Shown here: positions 7,753 to 16,004 of the stretch, piece by piece
How positions within the stretch are numbered: position 1 is the stretch's first letter
How the letters are laid out: each line of letters opens with the position of its first letter
Origin: JAYRZB01 sp041916675
Lineage (GTDB): Bacteria; Pseudomonadota; Alphaproteobacteria; Rhizobiales; Devosiaceae
Assembly: GCA_041916675.1 (NCBI GenBank)
Contig: JAYRZB010000003.1
Coordinates: forward strand, 341,553-405,552
Length of the DNA: 64,000 nucleotides
Reading direction: 5' to 3'
Made by a program: the position numbers and the translations under genes
Notes under the pieces: model-generated
The model's input: only the letters and a program-made list of their open reading frames with translations
Told to the model about the DNA's origin: nothing
The model's database searches: none

Positions 7753-8964
7753 TCAATCGCCGAAGCAATCATTCCAGCGCCTGGATAGGTAGTTGTGTTC
7801 GTCCATTACCGAGTTCCAGATTGCGATACGCGACATCTGAGACATATATGTCCCGCCGCTCCTGTACTCCCCCGGCACTGCAATGACAGTATCTTGATTG
7901 GAGTAGACTTTGTCAGCGGCGGCTTCGCCCAGGTACCAGTAAGCGTATTCTCCCGGATCCATATGCTTTCGGGCCAATCGGTGCGAGGAGTAGAAGTACC
8001 CTTGACGCGTAATTGCAGTCATCGGACCTCCATCAATCCACCAATTCAGGTAGTCATAGGCGATATCTCTGCGAACACCGCGGCAAAATCGCGAGAGGCC
8101 CATGCCGCCGTACCAGCCGCGATATCCCTCTACCGGGGCTGCGGCACGTACATCGTGCTTGATCAGTTCCGGCTGCCCCATTGCCGAGGTCCACAGGCTA
8201 AAAATCCTGACATGCCGACGCCCCATCAGGGTTGCCAGCTTTTCCGGAGTCGTCCAGGTACCCGCGAGTTGACCGGACCGCCGAAACTCGAGCAGTACCG
8301 AAATTAACCGATCAATCTCCTCAATGGTCAGATTGGAAGGGTCACTGAAGTGCAGCAACCCGGCGGCTTCGACCGCCATTATGGCCTCGATCGCACCAAT
8401 TGACACATTGTCTTGTAGCCAGGCACCTTTGAACAAAGGGTCGAGCAGCCACGCCCATGTCTCGCGAACTTGAGAGGCTCCCGAAGGCAGGTCACGCCGA
8501 CGATAACCAAAAGCCTCGGCGCCATGGCTGACAGGCAGCATAGATACCAAGTTCGAAGGTCGTTGATCGAGACCGCCGTCTGACTGAACAAACAAGAGCG
8601 AGTTCGGGCTTTGCCCTCTCGCGTTGGGCGGCTCAATCACCAGTTTCTGAGCTGCTTCGATTTCTCCAACTGCCGACCAGTGAGGCAGACGCCTGGTGTC
8701 GATGGGCTGCAAAGAGGCTGCTGTCCACACCAGTTCGAGGTTGTGGAACCACTGATCATAAACATCGTAAGTCTCAGGCTTGAGTATCGCTTGGCGGTGC
8801 GCACTGGTCCCGTCAAGCACGTGCGTTGTGATGCGAATTCCAAGGTCCTGCTCGGCCCGTTCAATAACGGCGGGAATAAGCGTGGAGCTCGTCCCCAACA
8901 CCGTAAGGGTCCGCTCTTCAGTGTGAACGGACGGTGCGGCGATGCTCACGCTGGCTTCTTCCAT
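7753..8964 (-). CDS. ABC transporter substrate-binding protein, polyamine (PotD-like) type, without visible signal peptide
   Basis: 403-residue periplasmic-binding-protein fold of the spermidine/putrescine family: an early TVLGTSSTL strand, YDVYDQW, the central segment FGYRRRDLPSG, then EYRSGG and a Trp-rich C-terminus. Start set at ATG 8964; a GTG four codons upstream is too close to the GGAGAG element. The N-terminus (MEEASVSIAAPSVHTEERTL) has no hydrophobic segment, so export is not evident. No permease or ATPase gene lies nearby, so it is an orphan that would rely on a distant transporter or act as a cytoplasmic sensor. It is divergent from the GntR-type regulator at 9053, the likely controller. 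Confidence 0.8.
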   Translation of the reverse strand: MEEASVSIAAPSVHTEERTLTVLGTSSTLIPAVIERAEQDLGIRITTHVLDGTSAHRQAILKPETYDVYDQWFHNLELVWTAASLQPIDTRRLPHWSAVGEIEAAQKLVIEPPNARGQSPNSLLFVQSDGGLDQRPSNLVSMLPVSHGAEAFGYRRRDLPSGASQVRETWAWLLDPLFKGAWLQDNVSIGAIEAIMAVEAAGLLHFSDPSNLTIEEIDRLISVLLEFRRSGQLAGTWTTPEKLATLMGRRHVRIFSLWTSAMGQPELIKHDVRAAAPVEGYRGWYGGMGLSRFCRGVRRDIAYDYLNWWIDGGPMTAITRQGYFYSSHRLARKHMDPGEYAYWYLGEAAADKVYSNQDTVIAVPGEYRSGGTYMSQMSRIAIWNSVMDEHNYLSRRWNDCFGD

Positions 8965-8999
8965 GATTAAAAGCACTCTCCAATAAAGTGTATTGCGCA

Positions 9000-9028
9000 G
9001 TTAAATGCATTGTGATTACAAAAGTCAA
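9000..9028 (-). promoter_or_regulatory. Candidate sigma70 promoter for the orphan binding-protein gene
   Basis: On the complement TTGACT (9023-9028) and TTTAAC (9000-9005) are separated by 17 nt, placing a start near 8993, ahead of GGAGAG and ATG 8964. The 88-bp divergent region is shared with the GntR gene at 9053. Confidence 0.45.
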
Positions 9029-9052
9029 TTAGGTGTGCCACGCTAGAGACCG

Positions 9053-10075
9053 ATGACAACCATGGGGCAGAGACGGGAACCATCGGCGAGGGAGAGCCTG
9101 GATCAGCCGGTATTTCAATCCATCGCCAGGCAGATCGAAGATGCAATTGACGCTGGCCGACTTGAGCCTGGGCTCATCCTTAAGGAAGGCGCCCTTTCGG
9201 GGCTGTTGGGTGCCAGCCGCGCAACGATACGCTCCGCCATGTCGCTACTGGCTGCAAGAGGACTGCTTGCGAAGAATGAGGGCCAGGGCTTTATCGTTCG
9301 AGGACAAGGCCACGAGCCGCCCCTCGCCATAAAGCGTACGGTTGGCGCCTCTGACATACCTAGACACCCAATCACGGCTGTCGCCACGTTACCAGCAGCG
9401 GACACGATCAAAGACGCTATCGAAGAGGCCATCTCAGTTGCAGTTGTTTTTGGGCACTTCAAGGTCAGCGAGCAAGATTTAGCCGACTTTCACACCGTAA
9501 GTCGGCCGATTGTCCGCGAAGTCCTTTCGCGCCTGAAAGATGCGGGCCTTGTCGAGAAACAATTGCATGGATCTTGGCGGGCCGGTCCGCTGACAGCCAA
9601 GGCGGTTGCTGAAGACCGTGAACTGAGAACGCTGATCGAGCCCTACGCGCTGATGGTTTCTGCACCGCACCTGCCGCAAGCGGAGGTCAGCAGGATGATA
9701 TCAGCAATTGATGAGGCGGCCCAGGCTGAGGGATGGGTAGCTCCTGAGCTCTGTTGGGCTATTGAAAATGATCTCCATGAGGCCGCGTTGAAGCACTTCC
9801 CCAATCAGCGTGCTTGGCGAATATTGCAGGAAGAACGTCTGCCGCTGCGCATCAACGCCCTGTTTGCAGAACATGTGGGGATTTATGCCAACGATCCGGG
9901 CCTGGCGGAGCACAGATCAATCCTGCGCTGCATTCAGAACCAGGACTTTGCAGGTGCTGCGGCCAGTCATACGCGGCACCTGAACAATGAGGGTTTGAGG
10001 ACCCTGAGCCGGTTAAAGGTTCTGTCAGTCGTGCCTGCCCCTCCCCTTCCGCCCTACCTTCAACGGATTTCATGA
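9053..10075 (+). CDS. GntR-family regulator with two winged-helix domains and an FCD domain
   Basis: 340 residues with an unusual layout. The first GntR winged helix spans about 17-84 (PVFQSIARQIEDAI, SRATIRSAMSLLAARGLL). A second spans about 112-180 (DTIKDAIEEAI, SRPIVREVLSRLKDAGLV). An FCD ligand-binding domain follows (ELRTLIEPYA, ENDLHEAALKHF, EHRSILRCI), with His and Asp positions typical of metal-assisted effector binding. Ordinary FadR-subfamily regulators are about 230 residues with one HTH. It is divergent from the orphan polyamine-type binding protein and 10 nt upstream of the LysR gene. Probably a ligand-responsive repressor of one or both flanks; the ligand is unknown. Confidence 0.85.
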   Translation: MTTMGQRREPSARESLDQPVFQSIARQIEDAIDAGRLEPGLILKEGALSGLLGASRATIRSAMSLLAARGLLAKNEGQGFIVRGQGHEPPLAIKRTVGASDIPRHPITAVATLPAADTIKDAIEEAISVAVVFGHFKVSEQDLADFHTVSRPIVREVLSRLKDAGLVEKQLHGSWRAGPLTAKAVAEDRELRTLIEPYALMVSAPHLPQAEVSRMISAIDEAAQAEGWVAPELCWAIENDLHEAALKHFPNQRAWRILQEERLPLRINALFAEHVGIYANDPGLAEHRSILRCIQNQDFAGAAASHTRHLNNEGLRTLSRLKVLSVVPAPPLPPYLQRIS

Positions 10076-10085
10076 GGCACTAGCC

Positions 10086-11033
10086 ATGCGAAAGCTTCCC
10101 CCGCTGAATGCACTTCGCGCCTTTGAGGCAGCAGCCCGCAACCGCAGTTTCACCTCGGCTGCTAACGAGCTGTGCGTGACGGTGACCGCCGTCTCTCATC
10201 AAATCAAAAACCTTGAGGACCAGCTTGGCCGAAAGCTGTTTGATCGAACCCCGCGCGAAGTTCGTTTGACGGCGATCGGTGAGAGGCTGTTCCCACTGCT
10301 TCGGGACGGATTTGACCGCTTTGCCGAGGCGTTTGAAGAGATTGGCAGCGCAAAATCCGGGCAATCGATCACAGTTTCAACAACACGGGCGTTCGCAGAA
10401 CGTTGGCTGATGCCGCGGCTTGAGAGATTTAGCCGTGTGCATCCCGAGATTATCGTCAACGTCGAGGGAACCGAGGATCTGGCCGATCTCTATGAGCAAG
10501 GTATCGATCTCGCAATTCGCTACGGGCGGACATCCGATGCTTCGCTAAGTTGTATCGACCTGCTTGAAGATCGGTATCTCGCGGTGCATCGCCGCGATGC
10601 AGTAAATGCCAAGCCGCAGATATCCGACTTCAAGACCCGCGGCCTGCTCGCCTATCGCTGGAAGAACCGGGCAGACAATTACCCGAGCTGGGAAAAATGG
10701 CTGGAGCGAGTTGGCTTTGAAGGTTTGACCCAGTATCGAGTTTGCTGGTACAATGATGAGAGTCTGGCAATGCATGCGATGGAACGGGGGATCGGGGCCC
10801 TGCTCTGTTCGAACGTATTGGTGTCCGATGACATCCAATCGGGCTCATTGCAGGCCATCGAGGGGCCAACGCTGGACGGCTTTGGTTTCAGGATCGTCCA
10901 TCCGCCAGCAAGGAGAATGAAGCGGTCCCAGGCCGATTTCATTGATTGGATCCGCCAGGAAGCAGCTATTTTCGAAGCAACAGTGTTGCCTAGTGGGGCT
11001 ATATCGGCGCATGAGCGGGCATGGGCTATCTAG
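10086..11033 (+). CDS. LysR-family transcriptional regulator (GcvA-like)
   Basis: 315 residues. The N-terminal winged helix (5-64; PLNALRAFEAAARNRSFTSA, VSHQIKNLEDQLGRKLF) is of the GcvA/AmpR subgroup that typically starts with L/PPLNALRAFE. The C-terminal periplasmic-binding-like effector domain includes ERWLMPRL and DLAIRYG. It starts 10 nt after the GntR-type gene, so the two are probably cotranscribed. It is convergent with the minus-strand deacetylase, overlapping by 4 nt. A likely activator of the 11030-20985 run, by position only. Confidence 0.92.
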   Translation: MRKLPPLNALRAFEAAARNRSFTSAANELCVTVTAVSHQIKNLEDQLGRKLFDRTPREVRLTAIGERLFPLLRDGFDRFAEAFEEIGSAKSGQSITVSTTRAFAERWLMPRLERFSRVHPEIIVNVEGTEDLADLYEQGIDLAIRYGRTSDASLSCIDLLEDRYLAVHRRDAVNAKPQISDFKTRGLLAYRWKNRADNYPSWEKWLERVGFEGLTQYRVCWYNDESLAMHAMERGIGALLCSNVLVSDDIQSGSLQAIEGPTLDGFGFRIVHPPARRMKRSQADFIDWIRQEAAIFEATVLPSGAISAHERAWAI

Positions 11034-11920
11034 CGTCCAAGACCGATCGGGCGATCATAGTAGGGGAGGTGTTCATCCCGAACTACTGCGCCCACCTGCC
11101 GCTCTGCCTCAATGTGGGCAACGATGTCTCTTAATGGCGCAAACCAAACCTGATGAGTTTCCAACATCGATTCAAGAAACTTCTCGACCTGCGACCAACG
11201 CGCCAGCCGTCCGGTCAGGAATGGGTGCCAGACAGGCATCCATAGGCCGGCCGATTCATAGTGTGCCTGGAACTCCTCGAAGAACCCACTCAGGCCTGAC
11301 GACGGAGAGCGGACCGGCATCATATAGCCAATTTCTTCGAAATGGGCGAACGCGGGCCAGTCATCCGTGCCCCAGTGTGGTGGCGCCTCATAGAGCGACC
11401 CATGCTGGGTTACGACCCGGTAGGGGATATCGTCGGCCATCATCGAAGAGTCGTAGTGAAACCCGTGCTCAATCAGAAGGCTTAAGGTGTTAATGGTGAG
11501 ATTGTAGACTGGCGCCCTATAGCCGACGGGCAACGCCCCGGTCATCCTTCGGTGAACCTCAAGGGCCTTTTCGAACCAATAGCGCTCCTCGTTCGGCGTG
11601 ACGGTCGTCGGGTCTTCATGGATGTAACCGTGGTGGCCTATCTCGTGCCCGCCCGCCAGGATTGCCTCAACAGCAGCCGGATACTGTTCCATCGTCCAAG
11701 CCGGTATGAAGAATGATTGTCGTATACCCAGGCGCCTGTACGTTTCCAGAATGCGCGGAAGAGCTACGTTAGGTCCGTAGCGCCCCATGGAAACTGGGTA
11801 GAGGCGGTTGAAGCTATCCTTGGGTCGCGCAATATGGATCAGGCTATCGGCATCCATATCGAAGGTAATTGCGCAGGCGCAGCGCGCACCGTTGGGCCAT
11901 TTGATCGGATTGACAATCAT
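11030..11920 (-). CDS. Polysaccharide deacetylase family protein (NodB fold, PuuE/allantoinase-like)
   Basis: 296-residue NodB-homology hydrolase. FDMDAD (20-25) supplies the catalytic/metal Asp pair, and HEIGHHGYIHE is the His-rich metal motif. YRAPVYNLT matches the motif-3 Arg region and WHPFLTGR the late His motif. It has no signal peptide. The cytoplasmic location, the early FDMDAD and HEIGHHG place it nearer the PuuE-type allantoinases and related amide/imide hydrolases than cell-wall deacetylases. Its ATG overlaps the stop of the DUF1989 gene (ATGA), so the two are translationally coupled. The substrate is unproven; a cyclic ureide or imide is a reasonable guess. Confidence 0.82.
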   Translation of the reverse strand: MIVNPIKWPNGARCACAITFDMDADSLIHIARPKDSFNRLYPVSMGRYGPNVALPRILETYRRLGIRQSFFIPAWTMEQYPAAVEAILAGGHEIGHHGYIHEDPTTVTPNEERYWFEKALEVHRRMTGALPVGYRAPVYNLTINTLSLLIEHGFHYDSSMMADDIPYRVVTQHGSLYEAPPHWGTDDWPAFAHFEEIGYMMPVRSPSSGLSGFFEEFQAHYESAGLWMPVWHPFLTGRLARWSQVEKFLESMLETHQVWFAPLRDIVAHIEAERQVGAVVRDEHLPYYDRPIGLGR

Positions 11921-12624
11921 GGCTGAACCCTGGACCCTTTGACACAGAATGCAAGGTCCCTAGGTAGATTATCGACGCCATTGATTGGCACCAAATCCTG
12001 AGGACAGGCAGACATCACCGCGATCACCGGGACTTCAGCGCTTAGCTCGATCCTGTCCCCGGGAGACGACAGGGGAGGCAGCCATCGTACTATGCCATCA
12101 GCATCGACCGGGGTGTTCATCCAGAAGTTCAGCGGAGCTGGAATCTCGGCCGCGCTTAGGCCGATGGCAAGCAACGCCATGCGTAGATTGTCGGTGCAGT
12201 TGTCGTGATAGCCTTTTACGCCGAGCTGTTGGTAACGGTAGGTATCGCAAGCAGCGATCACGGTGTCGTGGGTGCAGGCGGAACTGTCGTGCGCGAAGTG
12301 CATCAAAGTGCGCCGACGATTTGACACCAGCTTATGACCCGGGCGCGGATAAATCCCGGAAATCATACCGTGCAGGTGTGGCATCGAAAGGAACTCGCGC
12401 ACGTCGTCGGCAGCAAACGCCCAAAAATCACAGACCTGGGTCCCGTGAGTATTGATGATGGTCAAGACCTCACCGGGCTCCAATCGTACTGCTCGTCCCT
12501 GACGGGCAGGAATAGTATAAATATGCCCGTCAATTGGCCTGCCATCGGCGGAAATCGGACTTTTCAGCGTCGGGTTCGTGCCATCAGGTCGGCTGGGCTG
12601 AAACGAGGTGTCAATCGAGTGCAT
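11917..12624 (-). CDS. DUF1989 (urea-carboxylase-associated / carboxyguanidine-deiminase-like) protein
   Basis: 235 residues, all DUF1989 family. The signature blocks are present: a central THGTQVCDFWAF, MPHLHG, TMHF-like TLMHFAHD, YHDNCTDN, PAPLNFWMN, SSPGDRIEL and SACPQD. Relatives were long called urea-carboxylase-associated proteins; some are now known to form the CgdAB carboxyguanidine deiminase. No urea or guanidine carboxylase is visible here. Instead it is coupled to a NodB-type hydrolase and lies in the run with an amidase, which suggests removal of an amidino or carbamoyl nitrogen from a pathway intermediate. The role is inference. Confidence 0.84.
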   Translation of the reverse strand: MHSIDTSFQPSRPDGTNPTLKSPISADGRPIDGHIYTIPARQGRAVRLEPGEVLTIINTHGTQVCDFWAFAADDVREFLSMPHLHGMISGIYPRPGHKLVSNRRRTLMHFAHDSSACTHDTVIAACDTYRYQQLGVKGYHDNCTDNLRMALLAIGLSAAEIPAPLNFWMNTPVDADGIVRWLPPLSSPGDRIELSAEVPVIAVMSACPQDLVPINGVDNLPRDLAFCVKGSRVQP

Positions 12625-12709
12625 GGGCCGCTCCGGACTATTTTCCCAAGCCTAGCGGTATGCACGGGTCGGTACCCAATGAGGAAAGTCTTATCGAACT
12701 GAAGAAAAT

Positions 12710-14059
12710 CTAGACAGATAACCGGCCAAGCCGGCGTTCAATTTCACAACCAGTCGCCAACAGCGCCCCATCCATGCCACTGGGCGCCATCATGCTGACC
12801 GAGCCCTCTAGATGGCCGCCCAGCGGGCCCGTGGGGACTGCCAGTGTGGGCATATCAAGGAAACTCCCGATCATAGTCAGGCGGAGGGCAGATAGATTGC
12901 CTACTGCAAATGCCTCAGGATTTTCAAGCAATTGGCCTAGACCCGGTGCCAGGTGAGAAACGGTCGGAAGAAGCATTATCTGCCCTTTCAACTCCCGCTG
13001 AACATCCGACTGCAACTGGCGGCGATAGTTCATCATTTCTTCGTACCAGGTCCGATCATAACCTCGCGCCGCCAACAGGCGCGCCTTTATCAGGGGATCG
13101 AGCTCAGATTGTTCTGCTCCCTGTGAAAGGGAACCCACCAGCTCCGATGCCTCAAAAGAACCGGGCCAGCCACTTTGCAGTTGAAGGATAGTGTCAGCGA
13201 GGAAGTCCAGCTGGCGCTCGGCAATACGGAACCCGGCCGCCGACAATCGTTCGACATAATCTTCATAGCTGCGGGCGACATCTGGTGAGAGCGTCAAGAG
13301 CGGCAGGACCGAGGGATCATACACCAGTGTTTGGGCTGCAGACCCTCTCGACGGAACGTATGCCGAGCTCCCTACCGCCACAGCGTCGAGCATGGCGGCA
13401 TCATTGACCGATCTGACCAGCAGGCCCAGGGTATCGAAGCTTGGGGCAAGCGGGAACACTCCGTCCATCTCGTAGCGCACCCGGCTGGCACGATAGCCCA
13501 CGATGCCATTGAATGCGGCAGGGATACGCACTGAGCCTGCCGTATCTGTTCCCACGGCCGCTGCGACCAACCCCGCAGCCACCGCAACGCCAGAACCCGA
13601 GGATGAGCCACCTGGCGCTTTATCCCGGCGGCCCGGCAGATGCGGGGTGCCAAAGTGAGGATTGCTCCCAATCCCAGAGAAGGCGAACTCAGAGAGATTG
13701 GTCTTTCCAGCTATAAGCGCGCCAGCCCTCTTGAGCTTTGCAACGATTGCCGCGTCGGCGTTTGCTGGCAGTTCGTTCCGACGTAGTGCGGCACCTGCGG
13801 TGGTAACCTGCCCCGCGACATCGATATTGTCCTTGATGGCGACGGGAACGCCATCAAGGGGGCCAAGGGTGTATCCGGCGCGCCTGCGCGCGTCGCTTTG
13901 GGCCGCTGCCATTTTGAAGGCACCTGCATCAAAGCTGATAAAGGCAAACGGCGCGGCATCAAGGTTGCTAAGAATGCGGTCGGCAAGCTCAGTTGCACTG
14001 AAGGCCCCCGTAGCAAGACCTCTCGCGCAATCCAAAACGCCGGGACAGATGAGTTTCAA
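12710..14059 (-). CDS. Amidase (amidase-signature family)
   Basis: 449 residues with the Ser-cisSer-Lys triad scaffold: Lys76 in VAIKDNIDV, the Gly/Ser loop PGGSSSGSG (149-157) carrying the cis-Ser, and nucleophile Ser176 in GTDTAGSVRIP. It hydrolyses a carboxamide to acid plus ammonia. The family includes biuret and allophanate hydrolases (AtzE/AtzF) as well as GatA, but no GatB/C partner or allophanate-hydrolase C-terminal domain is present. It lies 8 nt downstream of the azoreductase gene and upstream of the DUF1989 and deacetylase genes, all on the minus strand. Confidence 0.9.
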   Translation of the reverse strand: MKLICPGVLDCARGLATGAFSATELADRILSNLDAAPFAFISFDAGAFKMAAAQSDARRRAGYTLGPLDGVPVAIKDNIDVAGQVTTAGAALRRNELPANADAAIVAKLKRAGALIAGKTNLSEFAFSGIGSNPHFGTPHLPGRRDKAPGGSSSGSGVAVAAGLVAAAVGTDTAGSVRIPAAFNGIVGYRASRVRYEMDGVFPLAPSFDTLGLLVRSVNDAAMLDAVAVGSSAYVPSRGSAAQTLVYDPSVLPLLTLSPDVARSYEDYVERLSAAGFRIAERQLDFLADTILQLQSGWPGSFEASELVGSLSQGAEQSELDPLIKARLLAARGYDRTWYEEMMNYRRQLQSDVQRELKGQIMLLPTVSHLAPGLGQLLENPEAFAVGNLSALRLTMIGSFLDMPTLAVPTGPLGGHLEGSVSMMAPSGMDGALLATGCEIERRLGRLSV

Positions 14060-14067
14060 AGCAAATC

Positions 14068-14742
14068 CTATTCGGCAGCCCGAGCGCCAGAGCTCTCGCC
14101 GATTGTATCGATGAGACGCTTAACCAGCGGCAGCACCGCGGCGTGGGCGCTGGAAATGGATTGGGCGTGCCGCTCGCCACCAAATTCTTGGTACTCGATC
14201 TGGAGGTGATGAATATCCTTCACGCCGAAATAGTGTTTTACTGTTTCGATGTGCGTTGCCAGATGGTTCATACTCTCGCGCACGCCTCCCACCTCGAAAC
14301 CGAATTCGCCACACGCAGTCAGAAGCACCATGGTCTTTCCACTCAGGATCGGTTCGATTGGAAAGTCTCCCCGCGTCAGATCGAACGAGAACGTCCGACC
14401 GACCCGGGCAATTTGATCAACCCAGGCCTTAAGAGCGGCAGGCATTCCGTAGTTGTACATCGGGGTGCCGAGAACAATGAGGTCTGCCGCGATGATTTCG
14501 TCCACCATCGCATCCGAAAGGCTCAACAGTTCGACCTGATCGGCCGTTCGGTCTTGCGGCTTGGTAAAGGCCGCAGCGATCCACGGCTCGGTAGTGGCAG
14601 GCGGTGGATTTGCGCCGACATCTCGATAGGTAACCGTGTCGCTGGGCCTGGCATCAAGCCACGTATCAACGAAGTTACGCGAGAGGCTACGTGAGAGGGA
14701 CCGCTGGCGGGCGCTGGCGTCAATATGAAGAATATTAGTCAT
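14068..14742 (-). CDS. FMN-dependent NADH-azoreductase (AzoR family)
   Basis: Flavodoxin-like quinone/azo reductase of 224 residues. Start at ATG 14742, just after GGAG; the upstream open stretch is not coding-like. HIDASARQRSLSRSLS forms the FMN phosphate loop, GTPMYNYGMPAALKAWVD the isoalloxazine-binding segment, and FGVKDIHHLQIEY the C-terminal block. It uses NAD(P)H to reduce quinones, azo or nitro compounds by two electrons. It heads a probable azoR-amidase pair and may protect against quinones or reduce an azo/imine bond in the pathway substrate; the latter is speculation. Confidence 0.92.
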   Translation of the reverse strand: MTNILHIDASARQRSLSRSLSRNFVDTWLDARPSDTVTYRDVGANPPPATTEPWIAAAFTKPQDRTADQVELLSLSDAMVDEIIAADLIVLGTPMYNYGMPAALKAWVDQIARVGRTFSFDLTRGDFPIEPILSGKTMVLLTACGEFGFEVGGVRESMNHLATHIETVKHYFGVKDIHHLQIEYQEFGGERHAQSISSAHAAVLPLVKRLIDTIGESSGARAAE

Positions 14743-14911
14743 GCGGAGCTCCATGAAGTTGGTAGGCTCACAGCTAGAGGCAGTGCAAGAAAGCGACAAT
14801 TTCGAGTTTGTCGCAGGGCCATGCAGGAATCTCAACGCACCAAGTATGAAAAGTGGGCCGCGCGACAACGCCGCGCGGCCCCGTAAGTTCAACAGTCAGC
14901 GCACCGGCCGA

Positions 14912-15880
14912 TCAACCCTCAGGCACGTTGATCTCACCACTCTTGAGACGATCGACCAACGCCAGCACGTCCGCCTTGACATCTTCGCCCACTGTGGGAC
15001 CAAAACTGCCGATCCTCATCACTTTTTCATCTGTGAGATCTGCGCGCATACGAGTTCCCTCCAACTTACCCTCTACAGCCAGCCGGAGGTACTTGAGCAT
15101 GTTTTCAGTCACATCAAGGATGGCCGACTGGACCATGATGTCCGGCCAATCCACGATTGCGTCGTAGTAGATTCCGATGGCCTTTGCGCCCTTCTCCTGA
15201 ACGGCCTGGAGGGCGCCGACGTTAGCACCATCCATGGTGGGCCACAGCACGTCCGCGCCTTGGCTCAACTGGGCCAGAGCCGCTTCTTTACCCTTGCTGA
15301 CGTCGTTCCAGTCACCCATGACGTTGTAGAGCACCTCAGTTCCCGGCACCGCCGCCTCGGCGCCAGCGCGGAAGCCGAACGCCGAATCCAGAGTGAACTT
15401 GAACTCCTGCGCGACAAGAATGCCAATCTTGCCGGTACTGGAGACTTTGGCAGCGGTATAGCCAATGACATAGGCAAGTTGAGCAAAATGGAAGTCTGCG
15501 ATGGCCACGTTGGTGCTGGTGGTGCCGCCGTTATTCACGACAAACTTCAGCTCCGGGAAATCGACGGCAATCCGCGATATCGCATCCTGGAATTCACCAC
15601 CGTGCCCGATCACCAGATTGTAGCCTTTCCGAGCATAGTCGGACAGGACCTCCACCTGATCTGGCTGCTCGACTTTCTCCGCGTAGGAGAACTCAATGCC
15701 AAGCTCTGACCGAGCCCGCTCAAGAGCTTTGAATGCTGCCTCGCTCCAGCCCTTGTCGGTTATTGTGCCAGGCATGGCAATTCCGACACGGTACTTGTCC
15801 TGGCCGCGAGCCAGCGGAGCAAGACTCAGAGCAAACATTCCCGCCACACTAGTGATGAGAACAGATCGCCGATTTACCAT
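14912..15880 (-). CDS. BMP-family ABC transporter substrate-binding protein
   Basis: 322 residues, PnrA/Med-type binding protein. A Tat-like or Sec signal is seen at 1-26 (NRRSVLITSVAGMFALSLAPLARG). It then shows the diagnostic YRVGIAMPGTITDKGWSEAA and the VVNNGG strand. Family members bind purine nucleosides or related heterocycles. The genes for two permeases and an ATPase lie immediately upstream on the same strand, completing an importer. AAAGGGAGG lies upstream of the ATG. A 124-nt gap with hairpins separates it from the second permease gene, possibly to boost binding-protein expression. Confidence 0.92.
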   Translation of the reverse strand: MVNRRSVLITSVAGMFALSLAPLARGQDKYRVGIAMPGTITDKGWSEAAFKALERARSELGIEFSYAEKVEQPDQVEVLSDYARKGYNLVIGHGGEFQDAISRIAVDFPELKFVVNNGGTTSTNVAIADFHFAQLAYVIGYTAAKVSSTGKIGILVAQEFKFTLDSAFGFRAGAEAAVPGTEVLYNVMGDWNDVSKGKEAALAQLSQGADVLWPTMDGANVGALQAVQEKGAKAIGIYYDAIVDWPDIMVQSAILDVTENMLKYLRLAVEGKLEGTRMRADLTDEKVMRIGSFGPTVGEDVKADVLALVDRLKSGEINVPEG

Positions 15881-15979
15881 ATTCTACCTCCCTTTAGATT
15901 TGGTACGCCTGCGAAGCTATTCAGCTTCTGCGTTCTCAAATACTATCTCCGAGGTAGCGGCAGCTGCATTGAATTGTTA

Positions 15980-15998
15980 TTGTCCACTCATGAGACAA
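15980..15998. promoter_or_regulatory. Inverted repeat upstream of the BMP binding-protein gene
   Basis: TTGTC at 15980-15984 and GACAA at 15994-15998, with an internal CTCATGAG (15987-15994), form an operator-like site 100 bp upstream of the BMP gene start. A separate hairpin GAAGCT/AGCTTC lies at 15913-15928. It could bind the local GntR or LysR protein; unproven. Confidence 0.3.
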
Positions 15999-16004
15999 AC
16001 TCTA

